Below, piece after piece: positions 48,095-57,236 of a stretch of 64,000 bases of DNA. The notes under the pieces are model-generated. The model saw only the letters and a list, made by a program, of their open reading frames with translations. It searched no databases and was not told where the DNA came from. Both the position numbers and the translations under genes were made by a program. Position 1 is the first letter of the stretch. Each line of letters starts with the position of its first letter. Source of the DNA: Microbulbifer hainanensis (lineage in GTDB: Bacteria > Pseudomonadota > Gammaproteobacteria > Pseudomonadales > Cellvibrionaceae); the NCBI RefSeq assembly GCF_014904735.1, contig NZ_JACZCR010000040.1, forward strand, positions 105,003-169,002, given 5' to 3'.

Positions 48095-49600
48095 TTATTG
48101 GTAGACCCGCACATAATCCACGTACATCTTTTGCGGAAAACTACTGGAGCCGTCCGGGCTTCCCGGCCAGTTGCCGCCCACTGCGACGTTCAGCAGGATA
48201 AAGAACGGGTGGTCGTAGACCCAGTTGCCGTACTGCTCCACCTGGGCGCGGGAGGCGTTATAGAAGTTGTTGCCGTCCACATACCAGCTGATCCCGTTGC
48301 TGTTCCACTCCACCGCGTAGACGTGGTAGTTGGCATCGACATTCTGCCCCAGGTTATTAGTGCCGGTGATCGGCGTATTGCCGGAATAACCGGGACCGTG
48401 CAGCGCACCATGGGTTAGCGTTGGCTCGTAACCCACGTGTTCCATGATGTCGACCTCGCCCGAATTGGGCCAGCCGACGCTGCCGATATCGTTGCCCAGC
48501 ATCCAGAAGGCCGGCCAGATGCCCTGGGTCTGCGGCAGCTTCATGCGCGCCTCGATGCGGCCATACTGGAACTCCTTTTTGCCCGAACTGATCATGCGCG
48601 TCGACGTGTACTGGCAGGTGCCGTACCAGCAGCTGTTGCCACCCTCCTGGCGCGCTTCGATCACCAGCACGTTACTGCCCGCCTGGGCGTCATACTGAAT
48701 CGACGCATTCTGGCCGTTGGTGTAGTACTGCAGCTCGTTGTTGCCCCAACCGCCGCCGCCGGTCTCGAAAGTCCAGTTAGCGGTATTGATGCTGTCGAAC
48801 TCGTCACTCCAAACGAGGCCACCCGTTTGGGTCGGGCTGATCACCACGGACGAGGCCAGATCGTTGAAATTGTTGAGGCAGCTGGTGTCGCCGTTGACGG
48901 TTATCGAGGAGCCGCCGAAGTTGTCGTGCTCGTACAGCGTGGCCTGGTAGCCGGGCGAGACGCGGATGGATGATGCCTGGTCATTGACGAAGCCCAGTGC
49001 CTGCAGCGCCGCCAGATTGTAGGAACCCACACCCAGCCCCGCTGACCAGCCGCCGTAATTACAGTCGTTATAGACGGTGGCGATATTGCCGCCGGTGCTG
49101 TTGGCCGTTATTTCAATCCAGTTCAGGTTCCAGTTGCCGGTGGTGGCGTAGACACCGAAGCTGTAATTGCCCGCATCGATATGCACGGTGTAAGACACCG
49201 TCTGCCAATTCTGCCAACCGCCGGTGTCCGGCACATTGACACTGCCCAGTACGATGGAGCCACCATTCAGGTCGTTGGACAGGGTGCCTCCGCCCTGGCT
49301 GGCGACGCGCAGGCGCACGGTGTAATCGCCAGAGGCAGAAATATTCAGGTTGTTGAACGCCAGCCATTCACCGGTCTCGACCCAGCCCACGTTGTAGCCG
49401 CCACCGGTGTCGGTAGTCGCCTCGATATCCACATCGTCGCTGCGATAAGCGCCGCCGGTATTGCCCGGTGTCGTATCGTAAAACGCGTTGTAATCCTCGA
49501 CCTGAAAGACTGTGGCATCGGCGCATGCCGCACCGGCGCCGAGCAGTAGCGAGGCGCAGACCGCTAAAAGCGGACGCAGTGGTAATTGAAAGCTTTCCAT
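48095..49600 (-). CDS. Secreted GH16 endo-beta-glucanase with CBM6-like and crystallin-like modules
   Basis: A 501-residue secreted enzyme. A signal peptide (LLAVCASLLLGAGAACA) is followed by a CBM6-like module at about 30-170 (FQVEDYNAFYDTTPGNTGG, VGWVETGEWLAF, WNLNWIEI). A beta/gamma-crystallin-like module lies at about 175-260 (VYNDCNYGGWSAGLGVG, LYEHDNFGGSS). The GH16 catalytic domain (about 265-501) has WSDEFDSINTANW and the catalytic GEVDIMEHVG (Glu, Asp, Glu). The likely substrate is laminarin or a related beta-1,3-glucan. AGAGG precedes ATG 49600. Confidence 0.9.
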   Translation of the reverse strand: MESFQLPLRPLLAVCASLLLGAGAACADATVFQVEDYNAFYDTTPGNTGGAYRSDDVDIEATTDTGGGYNVGWVETGEWLAFNNLNISASGDYTVRLRVASQGGGTLSNDLNGGSIVLGSVNVPDTGGWQNWQTVSYTVHIDAGNYSFGVYATTGNWNLNWIEITANSTGGNIATVYNDCNYGGWSAGLGVGSYNLAALQALGFVNDQASSIRVSPGYQATLYEHDNFGGSSITVNGDTSCLNNFNDLASSVVISPTQTGGLVWSDEFDSINTANWTFETGGGGWGNNELQYYTNGQNASIQYDAQAGSNVLVIEARQEGGNSCWYGTCQYTSTRMISSGKKEFQYGRIEARMKLPQTQGIWPAFWMLGNDIGSVGWPNSGEVDIMEHVGYEPTLTHGALHGPGYSGNTPITGTNNLGQNVDANYHVYAVEWNSNGISWYVDGNNFYNASRAQVEQYGNWVYDHPFFILLNVAVGGNWPGSPDGSSSFPQKMYVDYVRVYQ

Positions 49601-49712
49601 TATTTTTTTCCTCTCTTCACCATTTCAAAGTTTTGCCCGCCGGCCCGTTGGTGTTTCGGGCGGCAGGACCTTCTCACCAGTTTCTTTGTCGGTAACTCCC
49701 TGCGCGAATCTG

Positions 49713-52169
49713 TTATTCGGGACAATAAAAAGTTACGTCATAAGTTGTCAGCGTCGACGCCGGGCAAGTCGATAGACCGAAGCCATCGTCATAGGCATAG
49801 GAGTAGGTCTCGCATACCGAGTGGATGTAGTTGCGGTAGGCGCTGCGATCCGCCGGACCCGCGTGACACTCCTCCTGGCTGATCGGCGGAGTGGGGCAGG
49901 TGTACATCTGCGCTTCCGGTGCATCCGGGGTGTAGGTGGGCGTGTTGCCCCAGTTGGCGTAGGTCAGCTTGCCCGCCGGTGAATAGCAGCCGCCCGCCTC
50001 GCCGGTGGCCGGGTTGGTGGCGAGCAGATCCATATTGCCGAGTTGCGGGAAGAGACCGTCGGTAGACAGGTCGGCATTGCGCGGGCAGTCCGCCACGCGT
50101 AGCGCCGAACAGTCGATCTGGCCGTTGGTGGGACCGCCGGGCCCCGCGAACGGGCCGGAGGTAACAGGCCCTTCCGGGCAGTAGCCGTTGATTGATACTT
50201 TCATCGGCACGGTAAAGCCATCCACCGCGCTGGAGTTCCACCAGTCGGAGCGGCCCAGCGACGAACTTGGGGCGGACGGGTTCGTCTGGCACTGGCTCTC
50301 GTCGATGCCGGTGATACAGCCGAAGGTGGCCTCGAACTTGGAATCGATCGGTGGCGCGCAGCCCTCCGGCGGGCAGGTAAAGCCGAATTCCTGCGGGCCG
50401 CCGCTGGCGCCGATGCGGCAGTCCATACCGGTGCCATCGCAGTCGAACGCCGGCCAGAAACGCATCGCCGCCAGTCCCTTGTCGGGAATGTCGTAACTGA
50501 TGGAGCCGCTGGCCGGCACCGCGCTGTGATTGGGCGCGTTGAATGTGCCACCGGAGCCATCTGGCACACTCAGCCAGTGCACCCACATGGTCTTGGTGGG
50601 GCAGGCGTTGTGAACGGTCAGGCGCGGGTGGCTGGTGCCGGCTGCCGGCGTGCCCGGATCAAAGCTGCCACCGGAGCTGCCGGAAGAGCTGCTGGAGCTG
50701 CCGCCGGAACTGCTGCTCGACGAGCTGCCGTCACCTTGATAGACGCGCACATAATCCACCAGCGTATCCCGCGGCCACTGTGACGCAATCGGGTTGTAGC
50801 CGTAGGTCAGCCGCCCACCCAGCGCCATATTCAGGATGATGTGCATCGGCTCATGGAATTCTTCCATGTTGGCCGGTGTGATATCGATGGTATGGGTCAG
50901 CACGCCGTCGATATAGTAGCGCTGCTCGTTCTGGTCCCACTCCAGCGCGTAGACATGGAAGGCTTCCGTATCGCCGATAGCGCCGGTACTGCCGTAGTCG
51001 GCGTTACTGCCTGCGTCGTAGGGGAAGTCACCGGTGCGGGTATCCCAGAAATTATGGTGAAAGGTAAAGCTGTCCTGATTGACGTTTTCGAAGATGTCGG
51101 TCTCACCGCAGCTGGCCCAGTTGCCCGGCATGCTGTCGTAGTAGCCGGCCGCCGGCGAGTAGCTGTCGGTGTAGCTGCCGCTCTGGGAATCCCCCAGCAT
51201 CCAGAAGGCGTTCCACTTGCCCTGCAGGCTCGGTGACGAGATGCGCGCTTCGATGCGGCCGTATGTCCAGGAGTGCTTGCCCTGGGTGGTGATGCGGCAG
51301 GAGCGCCAGTCGAAATTCTGGCCGTTGACACTGATTGGATTGTTCTCGCCGTGGATCACCAGGTTGCCACCCTGCTGGTAGCAGTTCTCCGGGCGGTACC
51401 ACTCCAGTTCCTGGTTGCCCCAGCCGTCGAAGGCGCCGATGCCGGCATTCCAGCCGTTGCCCACGTGATAGTTCCAGTTGGCCGGATCCGGCTGGCCCGA
51501 GCCGTTGAACTCGTCAGACCACACCAGTGTCCAGCCGCCGCTGCTGCCACCGGAAGAACTGCCAGACGAACTCGAGCTACTCGAAGAACTGCTCGACGAG
51601 CTACTGGAGCTGCCGCTGCCCACAACATAAGTGGCCCAGGGCGTATCCACCGCACCATTGCCGTTGTCGTAGGTATAGAAATACTGGATGGTGTCGCCGG
51701 TGGCGAGATTGTCCAGCGGCCACTCCTGGCGGCCGTTGGCGGCGGTCATGCGGTAGTTCTGCTGGCCGTCGCTGTTCACGATGAAGTGCACATCAGCCCA
51801 GTTACTGGTGTTCACGTAGAACAGCACGGAGCTGCTGCCGAGCGCTTCTATACCGTAGTCGCCGCCGGCACTGGCGCCGCCGGAGGAGCTCGACGAGCTG
51901 CCATTGTTAGCGCTGTCACAGCTGTCCAGCAAAGACCAGGCCTGGGTCCAGGCGCTGCCGGCGCCGGGTTCGTAAGCCCAGGCGGCAGTGGAAGAGCACC
52001 AGCCGGGGATATCGCAATTGTAAGCACTGCCGTTGTTTTGCAAGTCCTGATCCTGGACGTAACTGGTTCCGGCAGAATAGGTCGGCAAGCCGTCGCAATC
52101 GATGGCGTAGCCGCTACTAGAAAATAATGCAGGCGCTGCGAACGCAGCGAGGGCGAGCAAACGTTTCAT
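49713..52169 (-). CDS. Secreted GH16 laminarinase fused to a thaumatin-like domain
   Basis: An 818-residue multi-domain secreted enzyme. In order: signal peptide; a chitin-binding-like CBM5/12 module (about 24-85, WCSSTAAWAYEPG); a CBM56-like beta-1,3-glucan module (about 105-190, YGIEALGSSSVLFYVN); a poly-Ser linker; GH16 (about 215-490, WSDEFNGSGQPDPANW, catalytic GETDIFENVN); a second Ser linker; and a Cys-rich thaumatin-like domain (about 520-818, DGFTVPMKVSINGYCPEG, YSYAYDDGFGLSTCP, TTYDVTFYCPE). ATG 52169 follows AGGGA. It is the upstream neighbour of the other GH16 gene. Confidence 0.9.
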   Translation of the reverse strand: MKRLLALAAFAAPALFSSSGYAIDCDGLPTYSAGTSYVQDQDLQNNGSAYNCDIPGWCSSTAAWAYEPGAGSAWTQAWSLLDSCDSANNGSSSSSSGGASAGGDYGIEALGSSSVLFYVNTSNWADVHFIVNSDGQQNYRMTAANGRQEWPLDNLATGDTIQYFYTYDNGNGAVDTPWATYVVGSGSSSSSSSSSSSSSSSSGSSSGGSSGGWTLVWSDEFNGSGQPDPANWNYHVGNGWNAGIGAFDGWGNQELEWYRPENCYQQGGNLVIHGENNPISVNGQNFDWRSCRITTQGKHSWTYGRIEARISSPSLQGKWNAFWMLGDSQSGSYTDSYSPAAGYYDSMPGNWASCGETDIFENVNQDSFTFHHNFWDTRTGDFPYDAGSNADYGSTGAIGDTEAFHVYALEWDQNEQRYYIDGVLTHTIDITPANMEEFHEPMHIILNMALGGRLTYGYNPIASQWPRDTLVDYVRVYQGDGSSSSSSSGGSSSSSSGSSGGSFDPGTPAAGTSHPRLTVHNACPTKTMWVHWLSVPDGSGGTFNAPNHSAVPASGSISYDIPDKGLAAMRFWPAFDCDGTGMDCRIGASGGPQEFGFTCPPEGCAPPIDSKFEATFGCITGIDESQCQTNPSAPSSSLGRSDWWNSSAVDGFTVPMKVSINGYCPEGPVTSGPFAGPGGPTNGQIDCSALRVADCPRNADLSTDGLFPQLGNMDLLATNPATGEAGGCYSPAGKLTYANWGNTPTYTPDAPEAQMYTCPTPPISQEECHAGPADRSAYRNYIHSVCETYSYAYDDGFGLSTCPASTLTTYDVTFYCPE

Positions 52170-52536
52170 TTTCCCTGACCTCATCGCAATTATTATTTGA
52201 ATTTATTCGGCAACGGATACGGCTGTTGCGAGAGACTGCGCGGAAGATTGTCAGCGTTGTCATGCCCGGATATCGACCCAGAATCCGGTGCAGGGGAAAG
52301 TGGAACGTTCAAAAAACTGATAGGACGCCAGTTTTTTTGCCGCCGAGCAATTTGTTCAGCGTTCGGCGCGTAAAACGTCAGGTAGTGAGTGTCAGTGAGG
52401 TGGCAAAAACACCAGGTAAACGACCTTTTTCGCGTTGCCAAATCATTGTGAGCGGCATGGCGGTCGCGGTGGAATCATGGTGGTATCGGCAGCGGGCGTT
52501 CAATAATTCAAAAATTTTAGATCAATGCCATGCAAC
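52170..52536. other. Spacer upstream of the GH16-thaumatin gene
   Basis: These 367 bases hold no supported gene. They must contain the GH16 promoter on the minus strand; I see no strong -35/-10 pair, only AT-rich sequence within 70 bases of the start. Confidence 0.35.
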
Positions 52537-52571
52537 AAAAAAAAGCGGAGCCAATTGGCTCCGCTTTTTTT
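52537..52571 (-). terminator. Terminator of the cold-shock gene
   Basis: GCGGAGCC-AATT-GGCTCCGC with A8 and T7 flanks, 61 bases past the cold-shock stop. On the minus strand it ends in a run of T residues. Confidence 0.9.
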
Positions 52572-52632
52572 GCTACCGCAATCCGCGGGCTGCCGGATTG
52601 ATCAAAATCCGCCAGCGCCCGGATATCGTTAT

Positions 52633-52842
52633 TTAGATAACGACGATGTTTTCCGCCTGCAGACCTTTCGGGCCTTTCGCAACGGAGAAAGAAACCTGCT
52701 GGCCTTCGACCAGGGTTCTGAAACCACTGTCGCTAATGGCGCTGTAGTGGGCAAATACGTCCGGGCCGGACTGTTGTTCAATAAAGCCGAAGCCCTTGGA
52801 TTCGTCGAACCACTTAACGGTTCCTGTAACGGTATCAGACAT
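52633..52842 (-). CDS. Cold-shock protein (CspA family)
   Basis: A 69-residue single-stranded nucleic-acid-binding protein of the OB fold. RNP1 is KGFGFI and RNP2 is VFAHYS (the usual VFVHFS with substitutions). The start [15 protein letters not shown] and the end [10 protein letters not shown] are standard. AGGAC precedes ATG 52842. The upstream 230 bases to the next gene are long enough for the structured leader common in csp genes, though none was recognised. Confidence 0.95.
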   Translation of the reverse strand: MSDTVTGTVKWFDESKGFGFIEQQSGPDVFAHYSAISDSGFRTLVEGQQVSFSVAKGPKGLQAENIVVI

Positions 52843-53075
52843 AATCGTGTCCTATAACTTAAATTGTATATAGCCATACGTAATGGCGGTGACGGCGGAA
52901 AATAAGCAGGACTTAAACTATCGGACGAGGATTATGGATATAACTTCGTAACAGGAGAGAATGTTCATGGTGCTTAATTTCTAGCGCTTAGGCAGTGTAT
53001 CCAGCCCTGATCAGAAGTCAATCAATTATTTGAGGGGGTGACTTTGAGGTCAGCGCCGACAGGTAATCGAAAACT

Positions 53076-53579
53076 TCAGTCCCGTTCCTCGCGCAAAAGG
53101 ACCCTTTGCCAGTAACCCACATCGATCCAGCGACCAAACTTGCGCCCGACCTCCTCGAAGTGGGCCACCTTGTTCATACCGAGCTTTTCGTGCAGGCGTA
53201 TGCTGGCATCGTTGGGCAGCGCGATACCGCCGATAACGGCATGGATGGAGCGCGAGTGCAACGAGTTGAACAGTGCCTCGTAGAGCGCCGTCCCCAGTCC
53301 GGCGCCGCGCGCATCCCGGTGCAGGTACACAGATATTTCGACCGAGTGCCGATAGGCGCTGCGTGTGCGCCAGGGCGTTGCATAGGCATAGCCGAGGATC
53401 TGGCCGGACTCTTCTGTGACCAGCCAGGGCAACTCAGCCGCGGCAACACCGGCAATTCGTGCCTCCATATCGGATGCGGATACCGGTTCGGCCTCAAAAG
53501 TTACCGTCGTGTTAAGGATGTAGTGATTGTAGATCGCCGCTACTTGGGCGGCGTCTTCAGGTCGTGCTGATCTGATCAT
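53076..53579 (-). CDS. GNAT-family N-acetyltransferase (phosphinothricin/methionine-sulfoximine type)
   Basis: A 167-residue acetyltransferase. IRSARPEDAAQVAAIYNHYI and the acetyl-CoA-binding segment RDARGAGLGTALYEAL (about 103-118) place it with the Pat/MddA/YncA group, which acetylates glutamine-synthetase inhibitors or other amines. HEKLGMNKVAHFEEVGRKF is typical of the C-terminus. The start overlaps the end of the upstream alpha/beta hydrolase gene by 23 bases, so the pair is probably one transcript. Confidence 0.87.
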   Translation of the reverse strand: MIRSARPEDAAQVAAIYNHYILNTTVTFEAEPVSASDMEARIAGVAAAELPWLVTEESGQILGYAYATPWRTRSAYRHSVEISVYLHRDARGAGLGTALYEALFNSLHSRSIHAVIGGIALPNDASIRLHEKLGMNKVAHFEEVGRKFGRWIDVGYWQRVLLREERD

Positions 53580-54393
53580 CGCTCGGTATCATTCTGCCGG
53601 TGGGATGATTACGCAGGAATTCCAGCATCGATTGTGTCACGGCAGCTGGCTGTTCCAGGGTAGAGAGGTGCCCGGCCTGGGGGATGATCTCCAGCGTTGC
53701 ATTGGGCAGCCGCTGAGCCAGCGCTTCAGAACAGGGAGGGGGCAGGGAAGCATCCTCTTCGCCGACAAGGACCAGGGCCGGCTGCGAGATCCCGGTGAGC
53801 TGCGTTTTAAGCGAATCGCGCTGGCACAGCGCGAGGCACACACGATCGATGGATACCAGTGACATTGCGGAAAACTTCTGCTGCCAGTATTCAACCAGCG
53901 CGGGCTGGTTCTGCCGGGTGTGGCGGCCAAACATCATCTTGGATACCGCCGGCAGCAATGGCTTGATGCCGAACAGCTTCACCAGGGCAACCAGCATCCG
54001 GTATTTGAAAATCTTGAAGCGAGTCTCGGTGCCGGCATGGGTATCGAGCAGCAACAGGCTGTCCACCCGCTCGGGCACTTTGATCGCGGCGCGCAGCGCG
54101 ATCATGCCGCCGATCGACAGCCCCGCCCAGATCGCTTTGTCGATGCCTTCCTGATCCAGCACTGCCACCACGTCATCGACCAGGTCATAAATATCCAGCG
54201 GTTTATCCGCGGTGCTTGACTGGCCGTGTCCGCGGATATCGATATTGATTACCCGGTAGTGTTCTGCCAGCGGTGCCAGCTGCTCCTTCCACATTTCGCC
54301 GTCGCACAGGAAACTGTGCAGTAGCACCAGTGCCGGGCCGGAGCCGCTGCACTGGTAGTGAATCTGGTAGCCGTCGTGTTGGACGCTGGGCAT
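53557..54393 (-). CDS. Alpha/beta-fold hydrolase
   Basis: A 278-residue hydrolase. The oxyanion region is LVLLHSFLCDGEMW and the nucleophile elbow is WAGLSIGGMIAL (Ser near residue 95). The Asp is probably in LLVGEEDASLP-like context and the His in IPQAGHLSTLEQP. The layout resembles PcaD/3-oxoadipate enol-lactonase-type enzymes, without evidence for that substrate. ATG 54393 follows AAGGAG; the GTG at 54411 would place that Shine-Dalgarno inside the gene. Confidence 0.85.
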   Translation of the reverse strand: MPSVQHDGYQIHYQCSGSGPALVLLHSFLCDGEMWKEQLAPLAEHYRVINIDIRGHGQSSTADKPLDIYDLVDDVVAVLDQEGIDKAIWAGLSIGGMIALRAAIKVPERVDSLLLLDTHAGTETRFKIFKYRMLVALVKLFGIKPLLPAVSKMMFGRHTRQNQPALVEYWQQKFSAMSLVSIDRVCLALCQRDSLKTQLTGISQPALVLVGEEDASLPPPCSEALAQRLPNATLEIIPQAGHLSTLEQPAAVTQSMLEFLRNHPTGRMIPSDDQISTT

Positions 54394-54520
54394 GGTGGAC
54401 TCCTTTCTCACACTGGGATTAACGATTTAGAGTGGTTATTTGAACCGCTAAGCGAACGGCAATCAATATTAAAAAAAGATTGCGGCACACCGTGGAGCCG
54501 GCGCCCCTTATTCAACGCCG

Positions 54521-55435
54521 CTATTTCGTAGCGCTAATGTTGGGGTCGCCCTGTCCTTCAACCCAGTAGCTCCGGCATACTTCGATAAAGTCCTGGGCCA
54601 CCGGGCTCAGATCCCGATCCTTGCGATAAAACAGACCAACCTGGCGCTCGATGCGGGCAAAATCGAATTCATGCAGCGCGCGGAAATGCTGCACGTGTGG
54701 CAACTGCCGCGTCACCTCCGTGCTGACATAGCCCACCGCCAGCCCGCGGTCGATCAGGTTCAGGCGCACGTTCAGGCTGCTGATTTGCCAGATCATACGG
54801 AAGCGGTCGCGCAGCTTCTCCTGATAGGGGCGCTGGTCCGGCTCGTCCAGCGACGACACCACCAGGGGGATACGCTGCAGGTCCTTGGCAGTCATCTCTG
54901 TGCGATGGAGCGGGTGCGCCGGGCTGATCATCAGCAGGCGGTGTTCGTTGTAGAGCGGCTCGGTACCGAAGCGATCCATGCGGGTCTGGAAGGGCCCCAG
55001 CCCCAGCTCGACCTCTCCGCTCATCACCGCCTGCACGATGGCGCGGGAGGGCTGTTCCACCAGCCGTAGCCGCGCCTCCGGCCAGCGGCCGATAAAGGTG
55101 TGAATCAGGTCCGCCCCGGCGAAGCGGTTGTTGGTGCTGTCGATGGCTACACTCAGTTGCTGGTCCAAGCCGCGCGCGAGCCGCGACAGGTCCGCCAGCG
55201 CCGCCTGTTCCTGTTGCAACTGATCGTCGACGTAGCGATAGAGGCGGCGGCCCGCCGTGGTCAGGCGCACCGGACGGTCGCGGATCAGCAGTGGCTGGTT
55301 CAGCTTGGTTTCCAGCTGCTTGATTGCCTGGCTGACCGCCGACTGGGTGAGGTGGAGCTCCTCGGCCGCGGCGCGAAAGCCGCCCGAGCGGGCTACTGAA
55401 TGAAAGATACGTATTTCACCGCTTTCCAGACGCAT
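54521..55435 (-). CDS. LysR-family transcriptional regulator
   Basis: A 304-residue regulator. The N-terminal winged helix has FHSVARSGGFRAAAEELHLTQSAVSQAIKQLE (two short elements, about 9-40), and the rest is a periplasmic-binding-like effector domain. It is divergent from the citrate-synthase homologue over 100 bases, the standard position for a LysR activator of the neighbouring gene. The effector is unknown. Confidence 0.9.
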   Translation of the reverse strand: MRLESGEIRIFHSVARSGGFRAAAEELHLTQSAVSQAIKQLETKLNQPLLIRDRPVRLTTAGRRLYRYVDDQLQQEQAALADLSRLARGLDQQLSVAIDSTNNRFAGADLIHTFIGRWPEARLRLVEQPSRAIVQAVMSGEVELGLGPFQTRMDRFGTEPLYNEHRLLMISPAHPLHRTEMTAKDLQRIPLVVSSLDEPDQRPYQEKLRDRFRMIWQISSLNVRLNLIDRGLAVGYVSTEVTRQLPHVQHFRALHEFDFARIERQVGLFYRKDRDLSPVAQDFIEVCRSYWVEGQGDPNISATK

Positions 55436-55465
55436 GATAAGTCCTGCTAATCATTTGTTCACAAA

Positions 55466-55481
55466 GTTTAATTAGATTAAC
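55466..55481. promoter_or_regulatory. Possible LysR-type binding site
   Basis: GTTTAATTAGATTAAC is an imperfect AT-rich dyad in the 100-base divergent spacer between the lysR gene and the citrate-synthase homologue. The match to the T-N11-A pattern is loose. Confidence 0.3.
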
Positions 55482-55535
55482 AGCGCTCCTCGATCTTTAA
55501 TACATACATCACAAACAGAGTGTGAGGAGTTTGTC

Positions 55536-56639
55536 ATGGCAGAGGAAATCAACGCCGGTCTCGAAGGCGTTGTTGTGGGGAAAACGGAACTATCCAACGT
55601 CGAGGGCGATATCGGCCGGCTGACCTACCGCGGCGAGCCGATTGAAGCGCTGGTGAAGCGGGACTTCCCCGCCGTGCTCAACTGGCTGATGACCGGTGAC
55701 TGGCTGGATGAGACGCAGTGCCGGGCACTGGACCGCTGGCTGGCCGACGAATCCGAACTGACCGCGATAGAGACGCGGGTGCTGGAACAACTGCCCCGCG
55801 ACACCCACCCGATGGCGGTGCTGCAGGCCCTGGCGCCCATCGCCGACCTGACCCCGGCCCAGCAACCGCCGGCCTGGTTGGGCGAACAGTGGGTACCCGG
55901 CATGGTCCTGGCAGCGCGTATCAACGCCGCCGTCAGGATCTGGCACAACTTGAGCCAGCGCGGCGACATCTTCGCCGTCCCCGCCGGTCTCGGTTTCCTG
56001 GAAAAGCTGCTCTACGGCATCAACGGTGCCGCGCCCGACAAGGCGGCGCTGCAGGCGATCAACACCACGCAGATACTGCAGCTGGACCACAGCTTCAATG
56101 CCGGCACCTTCGCCGGGCGGGTCATCGCCAGCACCGGCGCCAGCCTGTCCGCCAGCGTCGCCGGCAGCCTCGGCGCGCTGTCCGGCCCTCTGCACGGCGG
56201 CGCCGACGAAGCGGCGGTGATGATGGCGCGGGAGATCGGCAGCCCCGAAAACGCCGACAGCTGGGTGCGCGATGCCCTCGCCAACAAGGTCAAGATCATG
56301 GGTATGGGCCACCGCGAGTACAAACGCCTCGACCCCCGCGCCGCCATCCTCAAGCCCATGGCCCGCCAGTTCTGCGAAGGCACCGAATGGCAGACGCTGA
56401 TGGAAACCCTGGTAGCGGTGGAGGACACCTGTCAGGACGTCTTCAGTGCCAAAGGAAAAGAAATCTATGCGAATCTGGAATTCTACAAAGGCGCCGTTTA
56501 CCTGGCGCTGGGTATTCCGGAGCGCTACTTCACCTCGCTGTTCGCGTGCAGCCGGGTGTTTGGCTGGATTTCACATTTCCACGAGTTCAATCTGGATCCG
56601 CGGTTGATTCGGCCGCGGGCGCTTTACGTCGGGCGTTGA
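55536..56639 (+). CDS. Citrate/2-methylcitrate synthase homologue with Glu at the catalytic Asp position
   Basis: A 367-residue protein of the short citrate-synthase type. LDHSFNAGTFAGR, GPLHGGADEAA (His220), GMGHREYKRLDPRA (His259) and RLIRPRALYVG are conserved. At the third catalytic position the usual N(L/V)DFY reads NLEFYKG, so the Asp is Glu315. That could lower or change activity. The condensing partner may not be oxaloacetate. GAGGAG precedes ATG 55536. A decayed copy of its 3' part lies 2.4 kb downstream. No prpB/prpD/acnD genes are nearby. Confidence 0.82.
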   Translation: MAEEINAGLEGVVVGKTELSNVEGDIGRLTYRGEPIEALVKRDFPAVLNWLMTGDWLDETQCRALDRWLADESELTAIETRVLEQLPRDTHPMAVLQALAPIADLTPAQQPPAWLGEQWVPGMVLAARINAAVRIWHNLSQRGDIFAVPAGLGFLEKLLYGINGAAPDKAALQAINTTQILQLDHSFNAGTFAGRVIASTGASLSASVAGSLGALSGPLHGGADEAAVMMAREIGSPENADSWVRDALANKVKIMGMGHREYKRLDPRAAILKPMARQFCEGTEWQTLMETLVAVEDTCQDVFSAKGKEIYANLEFYKGAVYLALGIPERYFTSLFACSRVFGWISHFHEFNLDPRLIRPRALYVGR

Positions 56640-56729
56640 GGTGGTTGTGCCGGCGGGCCATCTATGCTGACGCAGGGGATGCTCCCGCCGGTATCCCGAG
56701 CCGGGTTGCCGGCTGGGGATACCGCCGTT

Positions 56730-57044
56730 TTAGGTACTCTGATCTTCGAATAGGAACATTTGCACGTCCTCGTCATCAGGCGCCAAAATTCGGCGGTCTG
56801 CAGCACAAGCCTGCCCGCACTCGCTTGCAAATGCTTCTTTAATGGCATCGATGGATTCAAAGTGCAGAGTCCCTATAAGGTAAGGACTATCCGCACCTGC
56901 CAGGGCGACGATGGGGCCCTTGCTGACCTCGTACCGCTTGAGACCAGGCAGCTGTTTAGCCAATGGAATATGAACATCGAAGTAATGTTTATCAAATGCT
57001 GCTGGATCTGCAGGGGCCTTGTAAATAACTAGCATACGCGCCAT
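56730..57044 (-). CDS. EthD-family protein
   Basis: A 104-residue dimeric ferredoxin-like-fold protein. MLVIYKAPADPAAFDKHYFDVHIPLA and GLKRYEVSKG (split) are typical of EthD, a family named from ether-degradation clusters but of varied or unknown role. AGGAGGG precedes ATG 57044. It stands alone between the citrate-synthase homologue and the DUF899 gene, 192 bases from the latter. Confidence 0.8.
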   Translation of the reverse strand: MARMLVIYKAPADPAAFDKHYFDVHIPLAKQLPGLKRYEVSKGPIVALAGADSPYLIGTLHFESIDAIKEAFASECGQACAADRRILAPDDEDVQMFLFEDQST

Positions 57045-57236
57045 ACAACCCTCCTATTTGGGTTTAATAATATTCGTCTGCGCAAGACCTTTTGCCTTGC
57101 ACCTGGTACTTGAAGCCAACTTCCGTCTGCGCCAATAAACCGCCGCGGTGGCGGCGCAGCTACTGCCTGCACCTCCGACAAGCATCCAGGTGGTCAGCCC
57201 GGTCAGGGCACACAGCGGACACATTGCCAGTCCCCC

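Noticed and set aside
51550..51630. Short repeated units resembling a small repeat or CRISPR-like array
   Set aside because: They are serine codons of the poly-Ser linker of the GH16 protein; there are no regular spacers.
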